Assembly (NCBI GenBank): GCA_017410325.1
Contig: JAFQRA010000004.1
Location: 39,004-103,003 of the forward strand
DNA: 64,000 nucleotides
Origin: Clostridia bacterium
GTDB taxonomy: Bacteria; Bacillota; Clostridia; Oscillospirales; Acutalibacteraceae
Reading direction: 5' to 3'
Below, piece by piece: positions 1 to 7,162 of this stretch. Within the stretch, counting starts at the first letter, position 1; the number at the start of each line of letters is the position of its first letter. Made by a program: the position numbers and the translations under genes. The notes beneath the pieces were generated by a model. That model saw only the letters and a program-made list of their open reading frames with translations, searched no databases and was not told the origin of the DNA.

Positions 1-2
1 GT

Positions 3-782
3 CTGAGAGATATGGGTAACGCCAAAACACCTGTTGACGTTGTCGTTGTTTCGGGTGACCTTACCAACTACGGCGATGAAGAATCAATTGACCAGTTCTT
101 TTCTACATTAGATAAGAATTGGGACGGTAACGTTGTAATCTCGATGGGTAACCACGATATCGGCCACGTTGAAGAAAAAACTCATGAAGAAGCGAGACAG
201 TATTTTGTAGACAAGTTCAACGCACATACAGGTCTCGGTATTGAGAAATCATACTACAGCACTCAAATCAACGGCTACAAGTTTATTGTTCTTACCGATG
301 AATCCGACGATTCGTGGGACCATCCCGACCTTTACGAGGAACAGCTCAATTTCCTTGACGCTGAATTGGCGGCAGCAGCTAACGGTGAAGACCCCGTGTT
401 TGTTATCAGCCATTGGCCGCTTGCAGGTACACACGGCGAAGAAACTGTTTGGGATGACGGCGATATGGATGAGCCCTATTCATCACAGGTAAGAGCAATT
501 CTTGAAAAGTATGAGAACGTTTTCTTCATCAGCGGTCATCTTCATCTCGGCCTCAACGGTAATTTTACCCGTGAAGAATTCGGCGTTTCAAGCATTGAGA
601 CACAGAACGGCGTTCACTATGTAAATCTTCCCTCCTACGGTCTTTTAAGCCGTTACGGTACGCTTCTCGGCGGCCGCGGCTATCAGATGGAGGTATATGA
701 AAACCACGTTCTTTTCAGAGCAAGAAATTATGTAACACACAATTGGTTTGACCTCTACGAAACGGATATTCCTCTCGTATAA
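3..782 (+). CDS. Metallophosphoesterase (calcineurin-like), 5' end outside window
   Basis: The reading frame is open to the left edge, so the true start lies upstream and the ATG at 12 is internal. The visible part carries the calcineurin-like metallophosphoesterase blocks in order: GDLTNYG (metal-binding Asp), GNHD (Asn-His-Asp), a His in VISHWPLAG, and GHLHLG (the GHxH block). The first block (DxH) must lie before the window. The family hydrolyses phosphomonoesters or diesters with two metal ions. No substrate can be read from this sequence, and whether the protein is secreted cannot be judged without its N-terminus. It is followed by a hairpin and then, 55 bases on, by a secreted hydrolase gene. 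Confidence 0.85.
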   Translation: MRDMGNAKTPVDVVVVSGDLTNYGDEESIDQFFSTLDKNWDGNVVISMGNHDIGHVEEKTHEEARQYFVDKFNAHTGLGIEKSYYSTQINGYKFIVLTDESDDSWDHPDLYEEQLNFLDAELAAAANGEDPVFVISHWPLAGTHGEETVWDDGDMDEPYSSQVRAILEKYENVFFISGHLHLGLNGNFTREEFGVSSIETQNGVHYVNLPSYGLLSRYGTLLGGRGYQMEVYENHVLFRARNYVTHNWFDLYETDIPLV

Positions 783-790
783 AATAATGT

Positions 791-817
791 ATAACCCGCA
801 GCTTTTCTGCGGGTTAT
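791..817 (+). terminator. Hairpin after the phosphoesterase gene
   Basis: A perfect 11-bp inverted repeat (ATAACCCGCAG / CTGCGGGTTAT) encloses a 5-base loop just after the stop codon. No long T-run follows, so it may be a weak or Rho-independent-like terminator or an mRNA-stabilising stem. It ends 20 bases before the next start codon. Confidence 0.55.
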
Positions 818-837
818 GACGTTTAAGGTGATAATAT

Positions 838-1662
838 ATGAAAAGAATTATTGCAATCTTAATTACAGTTTCTATACTGCTGTCTTGTATTACTGCTTTT
901 AATGCTTCTGCTGCTCAGAATCCCGTAATGCTTGAATACGGTTTCGTCGATTGCGGTGATGCTGATATTGAATACGGCATTTACGGTGTTGCTGACGGCA
1001 GACCGTTGCTGCTGCTTCCTCCCAACGGCGGCGATATGCATTCGCTTGACGGAAGTGTTTTGCCGGGTCTGGCAGAGCATTTCAGAGTAATTACCGTTTC
1101 TCCCAGAGGTACTGGTAATTCCGATTGGGTAGAGGGTACAATGAATTTTGAAACTATGGCAAATGACCTTGTTAAAATTCTTGATTACCTAGATGTTGAT
1201 AAGGTCGATATTTTCGGCTTCAGTGACGGCGGTAATCTCGGCTTTGTTTTTACCGTAAACCATCAGGAGCGTGTCAACTCGCTTGTTGCAATGGGCTCAA
1301 ACATTAATACTTGGGGCACTAATACCTTTGATCAGATTCAGATTACATATCAGTGGATAGTTCTTTGTATCGAAGCTTGGCTGTCGGGCGATCCAGAAAC
1401 CGCACGCAGAAGAGACATAAAGGGTATGATGGTAGGTCAGCCGAAGCTGACATTTGATGACCTGGCAACAATTAAAGTTCCCGTTCTTAACATTTACGGT
1501 GAGCACGATATGATACAGCGCTGGCATTCCAGAAAAATCACTGCTTCTATTGACGGGGCAGAGGAATTGATGATTATAGGCGGCGGACACAGTACCTGTT
1601 TTGAATATACCGATACCGTGATTATGCCTGCCTTGCTTGAGTTTTACGGTGTAACGAAATAA
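838..1662 (+). CDS. Secreted alpha/beta-hydrolase
   Basis: The 274-residue protein starts with a lysine-arginine pair and a hydrophobic signal segment (residues 1-25). An AxA-like cleavage site (FNASA) is the likely export signal; LLSC at residues 14-17 is only a poor lipobox. The rest is an alpha/beta-hydrolase fold: an oxyanion-region PPNGG, the nucleophile elbow GFSDGG (Ser129), an acid in YGEHD (Asp224) and the catalytic His in GGGHST (His251). This is the serine-hydrolase triad of esterases, lipases and related enzymes. The substrate is unknown. AAGGTG sits 7-12 bases before the ATG. A strong bidirectional terminator follows. Confidence 0.85.
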   Translation: MKRIIAILITVSILLSCITAFNASAAQNPVMLEYGFVDCGDADIEYGIYGVADGRPLLLLPPNGGDMHSLDGSVLPGLAEHFRVITVSPRGTGNSDWVEGTMNFETMANDLVKILDYLDVDKVDIFGFSDGGNLGFVFTVNHQERVNSLVAMGSNINTWGTNTFDQIQITYQWIVLCIEAWLSGDPETARRRDIKGMMVGQPKLTFDDLATIKVPVLNIYGEHDMIQRWHSRKITASIDGAEELMIIGGGHSTCFEYTDTVIMPALLEFYGVTK

Positions 1663-1674
1663 AATACATAAAAT

Positions 1675-1714
1675 AAAAGTACAGATGCGTTCAGTGCACC
1701 TGTACTTTTTGTTT
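1675..1714. terminator. Bidirectional terminator between convergent genes
   Basis: AAAAGTACAG (1675-1684) pairs perfectly with CTGTACTTTT (1700-1709), with a 15-base loop and T-runs on both strands. It lies exactly between the converging alpha/beta-hydrolase (+) and HAD hydrolase (-) genes and probably serves both. Confidence 0.85.
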
Positions 1715-2454
1715 TATTCGGCAATTTTTAAAATGTAATTTCTTAAAGCATACCAATTGTTCACGGTTATATATTCGCTGCCGTTAACCTGGTTGATTTC
1801 AAGCTCATTTTCGGCTTTGGTGTTTATCAGAACGGGTGTAATGCCGACACCTGAACTGCCGATAACATCGGGAACAAAACCGTCGCCGCAGTACCAGCAA
1901 TCACTCGGTTCGAGACCTGCATAAACAAGGGCGGAAAGGAAAATATCCTTGCAAGGCTTACAGTAAAGAATATCCGCACTTGTAAGCACAAATTCAAAGC
2001 TTTCATCAGGTATCCAGCTTTTAAGAGCGAGCGAAAGACCTGCTGAGCTCATAGCGTTGTTGCTTATTACCGCAGTGCGTATTGAGAGAGAATGTAACGT
2101 ATCAAGCAGTTCGGGTATGCCGTCAATTACTTTTCTGGATGAATTGTATCGGTCGAATATTTCTTCCTGTTCAGGGGTTGATATATCGAAACGAAGGCCG
2201 GTTTTCATTGACACGTAGCGTAGAGGCGCCGTCAGCGGCATATCGAGCGAAACACCTGACTTTGATTTAAGAGAGGAAATATCGTTCATATATTTATCCC
2301 ATAACAAAGCTAAGGTGTTGTCGTCGGTAACCTCGGGGTTGCTTGCCGCGAGTCTTAAATGCGATAAACCGTCAATCGGTTTGCAGGGGCCGTCGTCAAA
2401 TAACGTGCCTCCTACATCGAAGATTATCATTTCAGGCTTTTTATCGTACGGCAT
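1714..2454 (-). CDS. HAD-superfamily hydrolase
   Basis: This 246-residue protein has the haloacid dehalogenase motifs in order: I, FDVGGT (nucleophile Asp13); II, VISNNA; III, the Lys in LYCKPCKDIF; and IV, CGDGFVPDV. An alpha-helical cap probably lies between motifs I and II. In motif I the usual second Asp (position +2) is Gly, which is seen in some HAD branches and may mean a dehalogenase-like or non-phosphatase role. It lies 4 bases downstream of the GH130 phosphorylase gene on the same strand and is probably co-transcribed. A sugar-phosphate substrate, such as the mannose-1-phosphate that GH130 makes, is possible but only inferred. Start choice is uncertain (Met1 or Met9); no clear ribosome site precedes either. 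Confidence 0.82.
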   Translation of the reverse strand: MPYDKKPEMIIFDVGGTLFDDGPCKPIDGLSHLRLAASNPEVTDDNTLALLWDKYMNDISSLKSKSGVSLDMPLTAPLRYVSMKTGLRFDISTPEQEEIFDRYNSSRKVIDGIPELLDTLHSLSIRTAVISNNAMSSAGLSLALKSWIPDESFEFVLTSADILYCKPCKDIFLSALVYAGLEPSDCWYCGDGFVPDVIGSSGVGITPVLINTKAENELEINQVNGSEYITVNNWYALRNYILKIAE

Positions 2455-2458
2455 AGCT

Positions 2459-3409
2459 TTATTTTATAAGGTCGTGCTCTTTGATGAATTTTACGGTTTC
2501 ATCAACGGTTGTGAATGCAAGAGCAACGCTAGTATCGGCGGCACCGTAGTAAATAGCAATTCTGCCCGTTTCGCTGTCAGCAAGTGCTGCACAGGGGAAA
2601 ACAACATTGGGCACATCGCCGACACATTCGTAAATTTCGTGCGGTGCAAGCAGGAAACTGTCGCAGCGGTGAAGCACTTTCCAAGGCTCGTCCTTATCGA
2701 GAATGGCTGCACCCATGGCGTATGTAAAGCCGTTACAGCTTGTGAGTACTCCGTGGTAGAACATCAACCAGCCCTCGTCTGTTTCAATGGGTGTTGGGCC
2801 TGCACCTACTTTTGTCATTTCCCAATTTTTTTCGGGCTTCATAACGAAGCGATGCTTGCCCCAATATGTTAAATCTTTGCTGTGGCTGAGGAAAATATCG
2901 CCGTACGGCGTATGGCCTCTGTCGCAGGGGCGGATGAGCAGAAGGTATTCATCGTTAATTTTTCTCGGGAAAAGCACACCGTTTCTTGCTACGGGGTAGC
3001 AGGCGTCTTCAAGCTGTACCCACTCCTTGAAATTTGTTGTATAAGCGATACCTATTGTTGTACCGTGGGGAGTGAGGTTAACCCAGGAAAGGTAGTACTT
3101 TCCGTCGATAAGGCAGAGTCTGGGGTCATAACCGCGGAAAATCACCTTTTCTTCTAGCTCCCAGTTTATTGCGTCCTTACTGTAGCCGACTACAAGCGTG
3201 TGGTCACGGCTTATTACGTCAACACGGAAAACGCCTGCAAAGCCTTCGCCGTAGGGGACAACCGCAGAGTTGAAAATACTGTTTGCCATATAGAGATTAT
3301 CTCTTGTGATTATGGGGTTGCCGTCGTAACGCCAAACGGGGTATCTGTAGCCTTCGGGCTTGTTCTGCCACGGAATATTGGGTATTTTTTCACCTATGAT
3401 CTTTGCCAT
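2459..3409 (-). CDS. GH130 beta-mannoside phosphorylase
   Basis: The 316-residue protein has no signal peptide and so is probably cytoplasmic. It looks like a five-bladed propeller enzyme of glycoside hydrolase family 130, with family landmarks YDPR (Asp95, candidate proton donor), GAGPTPI, MFYHG and GDVPNVVFP. GH130 enzymes cleave beta-linked mannosides with phosphate to release alpha-mannose 1-phosphate; substrates include mannosyl-glucose, beta-1,4-mannooligosaccharides and the N-glycan core. Which one applies here cannot be told by eye, although the length and motifs resemble the mannooligosaccharide type. GGAGG lies 10 bases before the ATG and a near-consensus promoter stands upstream. 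The HAD hydrolase gene follows 4 bases downstream. Confidence 0.85.
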   Translation of the reverse strand: MAKIIGEKIPNIPWQNKPEGYRYPVWRYDGNPIITRDNLYMANSIFNSAVVPYGEGFAGVFRVDVISRDHTLVVGYSKDAINWELEEKVIFRGYDPRLCLIDGKYYLSWVNLTPHGTTIGIAYTTNFKEWVQLEDACYPVARNGVLFPRKINDEYLLLIRPCDRGHTPYGDIFLSHSKDLTYWGKHRFVMKPEKNWEMTKVGAGPTPIETDEGWLMFYHGVLTSCNGFTYAMGAAILDKDEPWKVLHRCDSFLLAPHEIYECVGDVPNVVFPCAALADSETGRIAIYYGAADTSVALAFTTVDETVKFIKEHDLIK

Positions 3410-3441
3410 ATATTCGTCCTCCGATAATTGTTCTCTTTATA

Positions 3442-3470
3442 ATTATATCACAGTCGGTAATTTATGGCAA
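3442..3470 (-). promoter_or_regulatory. Sigma-A type promoter of the GH130-HAD operon
   Basis: Read on the minus strand, TTGCCA (3465-3470) and TATAAT (3442-3447) are separated by exactly 17 bases, 33 bases before the GH130 start codon. It faces away from the sugar-operon promoter at 3557-3585. Confidence 0.75.
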
Positions 3471-3502
3471 CACGCAAGTGTAAATATCAGCTTTGATTTT
3501 AC

Positions 3503-3552
3503 TGAACATCAATGTTTATTTTTTATATGAACATCAATGTTTATTTTTTATA
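3503..3552. repeat. Two tandem 25-bp direct repeats (operator candidate)
   Basis: Two identical 25-bp units lie head to tail at 3503-3527 and 3528-3552. Each contains AACAT-CA-ATGTT, a hyphenated palindrome suited to a dimeric regulator. The second copy ends 4 bases before the -35 box of the plus-strand sugar operon, the classic place for an activator, and both lie between the two divergent promoters. The binding protein is unknown; the WYL regulator at 11877 is a candidate. Confidence 0.7.
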
Positions 3553-3556
3553 ATAA

Positions 3557-3585
3557 TTGATTTATGTTTTTATAAGTGTTATTAT
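3557..3585 (+). promoter_or_regulatory. Promoter of the sugar-acid operon
   Basis: TTGATT (3557-3562) and TATTAT (3580-3585) are 17 bases apart. A 9-bp inverted repeat (TTTATGTTT at 3561-3569, AAACATAAA at 3586-3594) spans the spacer and the probable transcription start, and could be a second operator. Confidence 0.65.
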
Positions 3586-3617
3586 AAACATAAATATATT
3601 ATTTTTTGGTGAAAAAT

Positions 3618-4823
3618 ATGAAAACTTACGGTACATATTTTCAGAATGATAAAGATTTACCCGTGAAATACGGCGAAATAAATCTTATTAATCCCGAAAG
3701 GCAAAGGCTTCGCGGTGAGCCATTGCACAAGGGAATTGCGGCTTATCCTGTTTTTCAGGGCTTTTGCGGCACCGATTACGAGCTTATGAAAATGGGCCGT
3801 GACGGCAGGCTTGGCGCTAAATTTCCCGAGGGCGAAAACAGGCTGATAAACGGACACGAGGGTGTTGTATGGGTGCCCGATAAAAACCGTTTTGCGATTG
3901 TGCTTATCCGCGGCGGTGACAGCTTTGACCCGACGAGATATACCGAAGACGAAACTTATTTTGAATACGGCTGCGACGGTGCAGACGGTCTTTTCTGCGA
4001 TAAGAACTATTTTAATCCCGATATGCTTCTTCATCTGCCCGAAAAATATGAGGGTATAAAAAAACTGCCTTTGTCGGTAGCTAAAAGGCTTTCCTTTGCC
4101 GACCCGTATGCCTGTGCCGTATTTCAGCTGGAGCGTATGGAGGACCTTGGCGAGGCACAGAATTTCCGCGTTGAAATGGCGAAAAGAAAGTGTTCCGAAG
4201 CCGAGGCAAGGGCTGCAGCCAAAAGTTCAATATTCGAAAAAACGGTTGTCTTCGGGCTTGGTATGACGGGTTTGTTTATTGCTGACCAGATAAGAAGAAA
4301 CCACCCCGATGCAAAAATTATCTTTGTCGGCAGAAGTGATGAAGCAAGTAAAAAGGTTGTTTTTTCAAAAGAGATAACGGGTGCGGATTATCTTTGCACG
4401 GCAAATCTCAGCGAAGAAGAAACCGCGCAAAAATTAACCGAAATGCTCGGCGGCAGAGCAACAATGTTTATCGGCACGAGCGGCACCGACGTTGAACACC
4501 GAATAGCCTTTGAGCACAGGGTTCTGGGCTGTAACGGAATTTATAACAGCTTTTCTCTGGGCCCTAAGGTACAGTACGATACTATGCCCTTTGGGTTTGA
4601 AAACCACTTGATTTTTGCTTCGATAAATTTCAGGCAGTCACACATGGAAAAGGCTATAGAAATTCTTGTTGACAGCCGTTTTGACGAGGTTGTTGAGCTT
4701 ATTGACAAAGAAGAATTTACAAGCAATCCGCTTTATGCTTACGAAAACAAAATTTACTGCAAGGGTGCGCCGCTTAAAACAGGTGTAATCTGGAACAAAG
4801 AATATATTGACGAGGAAAATTAA
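3618..4823 (+). CDS. Glucose-dehydrogenase-like MDR oxidoreductase (aldose dehydrogenase candidate)
   Basis: The protein has 401 residues from the ATG at 3618, which GGTGA precedes by 5 bases; a TTG at 3606 is also in frame but has no ribosome site. It belongs to the medium-chain dehydrogenase/reductase superfamily: GFCGTDYE (catalytic zinc Cys), NGHEGV, a glucose-dehydrogenase-like middle region (EYGCDGADGLFCDK), and the NAD(P)-binding turn VFGLGMTGLF. The four-Cys structural zinc site of ordinary alcohol dehydrogenases is absent, as in the glucose dehydrogenase branch. As first gene of an operon ending at altronate dehydratase, it probably oxidises an aldose to its lactone; L-galactose is the best guess by analogy with the Bacteroides pathway. 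Confidence 0.8.
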   Translation: MKTYGTYFQNDKDLPVKYGEINLINPERQRLRGEPLHKGIAAYPVFQGFCGTDYELMKMGRDGRLGAKFPEGENRLINGHEGVVWVPDKNRFAIVLIRGGDSFDPTRYTEDETYFEYGCDGADGLFCDKNYFNPDMLLHLPEKYEGIKKLPLSVAKRLSFADPYACAVFQLERMEDLGEAQNFRVEMAKRKCSEAEARAAAKSSIFEKTVVFGLGMTGLFIADQIRRNHPDAKIIFVGRSDEASKKVVFSKEITGADYLCTANLSEEETAQKLTEMLGGRATMFIGTSGTDVEHRIAFEHRVLGCNGIYNSFSLGPKVQYDTMPFGFENHLIFASINFRQSHMEKAIEILVDSRFDEVVELIDKEEFTSNPLYAYENKIYCKGAPLKTGVIWNKEYIDEEN

Positions 4824-4824
4824 A

Positions 4825-5844
4825 ATGAAAGCAATTGTTATTCCAAATCCCAATGAAATTGAAATCAGAGATATTCCGATGCCCGAGGTAAAGCAAGGCG
4901 AGGCACTTCTTAAGGTTAAATATGTCGGTATCTGCGGTGCGGACGTTGCCTCCTTTACCGGCAATCAGCCCTTTACCACTTATCCGAGAATACCGGGTCA
5001 CGAGTTTTCGGCCGAAATCGTAACAATTCCCGAAAACGACAAAGGCTTGAAACCGGGGGATATCGTTACCTGTAATCCGTATTTCAACTGCGGCGAATGC
5101 TATTCCTGTAAGCGCGGTTTTGTCAACTGCTGTACCGATAATCAGACTATGGGTGTCCAGCGTGACGGTGCTTTCTGTGAATACATATCCATGCCTGTCG
5201 AAAGAATATACCCCGGTATGGGTCTTTCCGCAAAGGAGCTTGCCCTTATTGAGCCGTTTTCAATTTCACAGCACGCCGTATCGCGTGCCGAAATAAAAGA
5301 AAGTGATACTGTGCTTGTTATCGGTGCAGGCCCTATAGGTTTGTTTGCCCTGCTTGCGGCAAAGCAGAAGTGCAAAAAAATTGCTGTAGCCGATATTCTT
5401 GACAACCGTCTTGCTTTGGCTACTGAGTACGGTGCCGATGCAGTTGTCAACACAAAAACTAAATCGCGTGAAGAATTTACAAAAGAATTTACCGACGGCA
5501 ACGGCTTTGACGTTTGCATTGAAGCCTGCGGTGCGCCTGAAACCTTCCTTGGCTGTATTGACAGTGCTGCTTTTGCGGCAAATATAATTCTTATCGGTAA
5601 CGGTAAAAGAGAAACGAATTTCGTTCATTCCGTTGTTCTTAAAAAGGAGCTTAATATTCACGGCAGCCGAAATGCGCTGAAAGCGGATTTTATCAGCAAC
5701 ATTGAGCTTGTCGCTTCGGGTAAGGCTGACGTAATGAAAATGGTAAGCGGTGTGTATGATATGTCGGATGCGCTGGATGCCTTCAGAGCTCTTGCAAATA
5801 ACGACGGTACGCTTGCAAAACTACTTATTAAAATCGGTGACTGA
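4825..5844 (+). CDS. Zinc-dependent MDR dehydrogenase (L-galactonate 5-dehydrogenase candidate)
   Basis: The protein has 339 residues from the ATG at 4825, one base after the previous stop and 8 bases after CGAGGA. It is a classical zinc MDR enzyme with GICGADV and GHEF (catalytic zinc), the structural-zinc cysteines in CGECYSCKRGFVNCC, and the NAD-binding turn VIGAGPIGLF. Relatives include sorbitol, threonine, L-idonate and L-galactonate dehydrogenases. Because the next two genes act on D-tagaturonate and D-altronate, a role oxidising L-galactonate to D-tagaturonate fits best. L-gulonate or L-idonate remain possible substrates. Confidence 0.8.
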   Translation: MKAIVIPNPNEIEIRDIPMPEVKQGEALLKVKYVGICGADVASFTGNQPFTTYPRIPGHEFSAEIVTIPENDKGLKPGDIVTCNPYFNCGECYSCKRGFVNCCTDNQTMGVQRDGAFCEYISMPVERIYPGMGLSAKELALIEPFSISQHAVSRAEIKESDTVLVIGAGPIGLFALLAAKQKCKKIAVADILDNRLALATEYGADAVVNTKTKSREEFTKEFTDGNGFDVCIEACGAPETFLGCIDSAAFAANIILIGNGKRETNFVHSVVLKKELNIHGSRNALKADFISNIELVASGKADVMKMVSGVYDMSDALDAFRALANNDGTLAKLLIKIGD

Positions 5845-5845
5845 T

Positions 5846-7162
5846 ATGAAAGAAACGGTAATTCAATTCGGCGAAGGTAATTTCCTGCGCGGCTTTTTCG
5901 ATTATTTCCTGGATAAACTGAATAAAAACGGGCTTTACGACGGCAAGGCGGTTATTGTTCAGCCCAGAGCAGGCGGCAGGGTTGCAGACCTGACAGAACA
6001 GGACTGTAAATATAACCTTTATCTTCGCGGATTGGTAAACGGTGAAGTAAAATGTGAGCACAGCCTCATTGAGTCGATATCACGCTGTGTAGACCCGTAT
6101 AAAAGCTTTGAGGATTATCTTGCACTGGCAGATAATCCGGATTTCCGTTTTGTAATTTCAAACACTACAGAAGCGGGAATTGAGTTTGACCCGTGCTGTC
6201 ATTTTTCGGACATGCCGTGTAAATCTTTCCCGGGAAAACTTACACAGCTTCTTTACAGACGTTATAAAAACGGCCTGAACGGATTTGTATTTCTGCCTTG
6301 CGAACTGATTGACAATAACGGTGATGAACTTAAAAAATGTGTTCTTAAATATGCTGAGCACTGGGAGCTTGAAGAAGAATTCACGGCTTGGATAATAAAT
6401 AATAACACTTTTGCAAATACTCTTGTCGACCGTATTGTTACGGGTTATCCCAACGATGAAACAGCCGAAAAGCATACTGAAGACAAGTACCTCGATACTG
6501 CAGAAATTTTTCATCTGTGGGTAATTGAAGGTAATTTCGAAAATGAATTACCCCTTCAAAAAGCAGGCTTCAACGTTATTTGGGCCGAAGATGTAAAGCC
6601 CTACAAAAAAATCAAGGTCAGAATACTTAACGGTGCCCATACTTCGCTTGTTGCGGGTGCGCTCTTATCGGGCGTTGAAACGGTGGGTGAAGCTATGGCG
6701 GATGAGACTTGTTTTGCGTTTCTTGAAAGCATTATGAATAATGAAATACTGCCGACAATAGGTGAAACGCAGGAGAGCAGAGCTTTTGCGGCAAGTGTTA
6801 TTGACCGCTTTAAGAATCCGTTTATTCAGCACAAGTGGCGTTCAATTGCGCTTAATTCTGTCAGTAAATTTTCTGTTCGCGTTTTGCCGACAATACTTGA
6901 ATATAAAGAAAAATTCGGTGTATATCCGAAAGGTCTAACTCTTGCGTTGTCATACCTGATTTATTTTTATAAAAATGATTTTCCCGAAGATAATGAACGG
7001 GCGGTTGAAACAATGAAAAATGAAAGTGTTGAGGATATACTGAAAAATACCGCGTTGTGGCAAGCGGATATTTCCGACCTTACTCAAACGGTAAATTATT
7101 ATTATGAGAAAATCGAAGCACTCGGTGCAAAGGAAGCAATGAAATGGATACTGTCAGAATAA
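5846..7162 (+). CDS. uxaB: Tagaturonate reductase
   Basis: The ATG at 5846 lies one base after the previous stop, with GGTGA 5 bases before it, and gives 438 residues. The N-terminal FGEGNFLRGF motif and the KVRILNGAH segment (Lys, Asn and His of the polyol dehydrogenase active site) mark the mannitol dehydrogenase superfamily, UxaB branch. The enzyme reduces D-tagaturonate to D-altronate with NADH in hexuronate catabolism. Its 3' end overlaps uxaA by 19 bases, so translation is probably coupled. Fructuronate reductase (UxuB) is the main alternative, but pairing with uxaA argues for tagaturonate. Confidence 0.9.
   Translation: MKETVIQFGEGNFLRGFFDYFLDKLNKNGLYDGKAVIVQPRAGGRVADLTEQDCKYNLYLRGLVNGEVKCEHSLIESISRCVDPYKSFEDYLALADNPDFRFVISNTTEAGIEFDPCCHFSDMPCKSFPGKLTQLLYRRYKNGLNGFVFLPCELIDNNGDELKKCVLKYAEHWELEEEFTAWIINNNTFANTLVDRIVTGYPNDETAEKHTEDKYLDTAEIFHLWVIEGNFENELPLQKAGFNVIWAEDVKPYKKIKVRILNGAHTSLVAGALLSGVETVGEAMADETCFAFLESIMNNEILPTIGETQESRAFAASVIDRFKNPFIQHKWRSIALNSVSKFSVRVLPTILEYKEKFGVYPKGLTLALSYLIYFYKNDFPEDNERAVETMKNESVEDILKNTALWQADISDLTQTVNYYYEKIEALGAKEAMKWILSE

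Noticed and set aside
2315-2872. Plus-strand open frame of 185 codons opposite the GH130 and HAD genes
   Set aside because: It crosses two real genes on the other strand, has no ribosome site and no recognisable domain.
3503-3552. CRISPR-like repeats
   Set aside because: Only two units, directly adjacent without spacers, placed at a promoter; an operator is the better reading.
7144-7162. Overlap of uxaB and uxaA as a frameshift
   Set aside because: Both proteins have complete ends typical of their families, so this is a normal coupled overlap.
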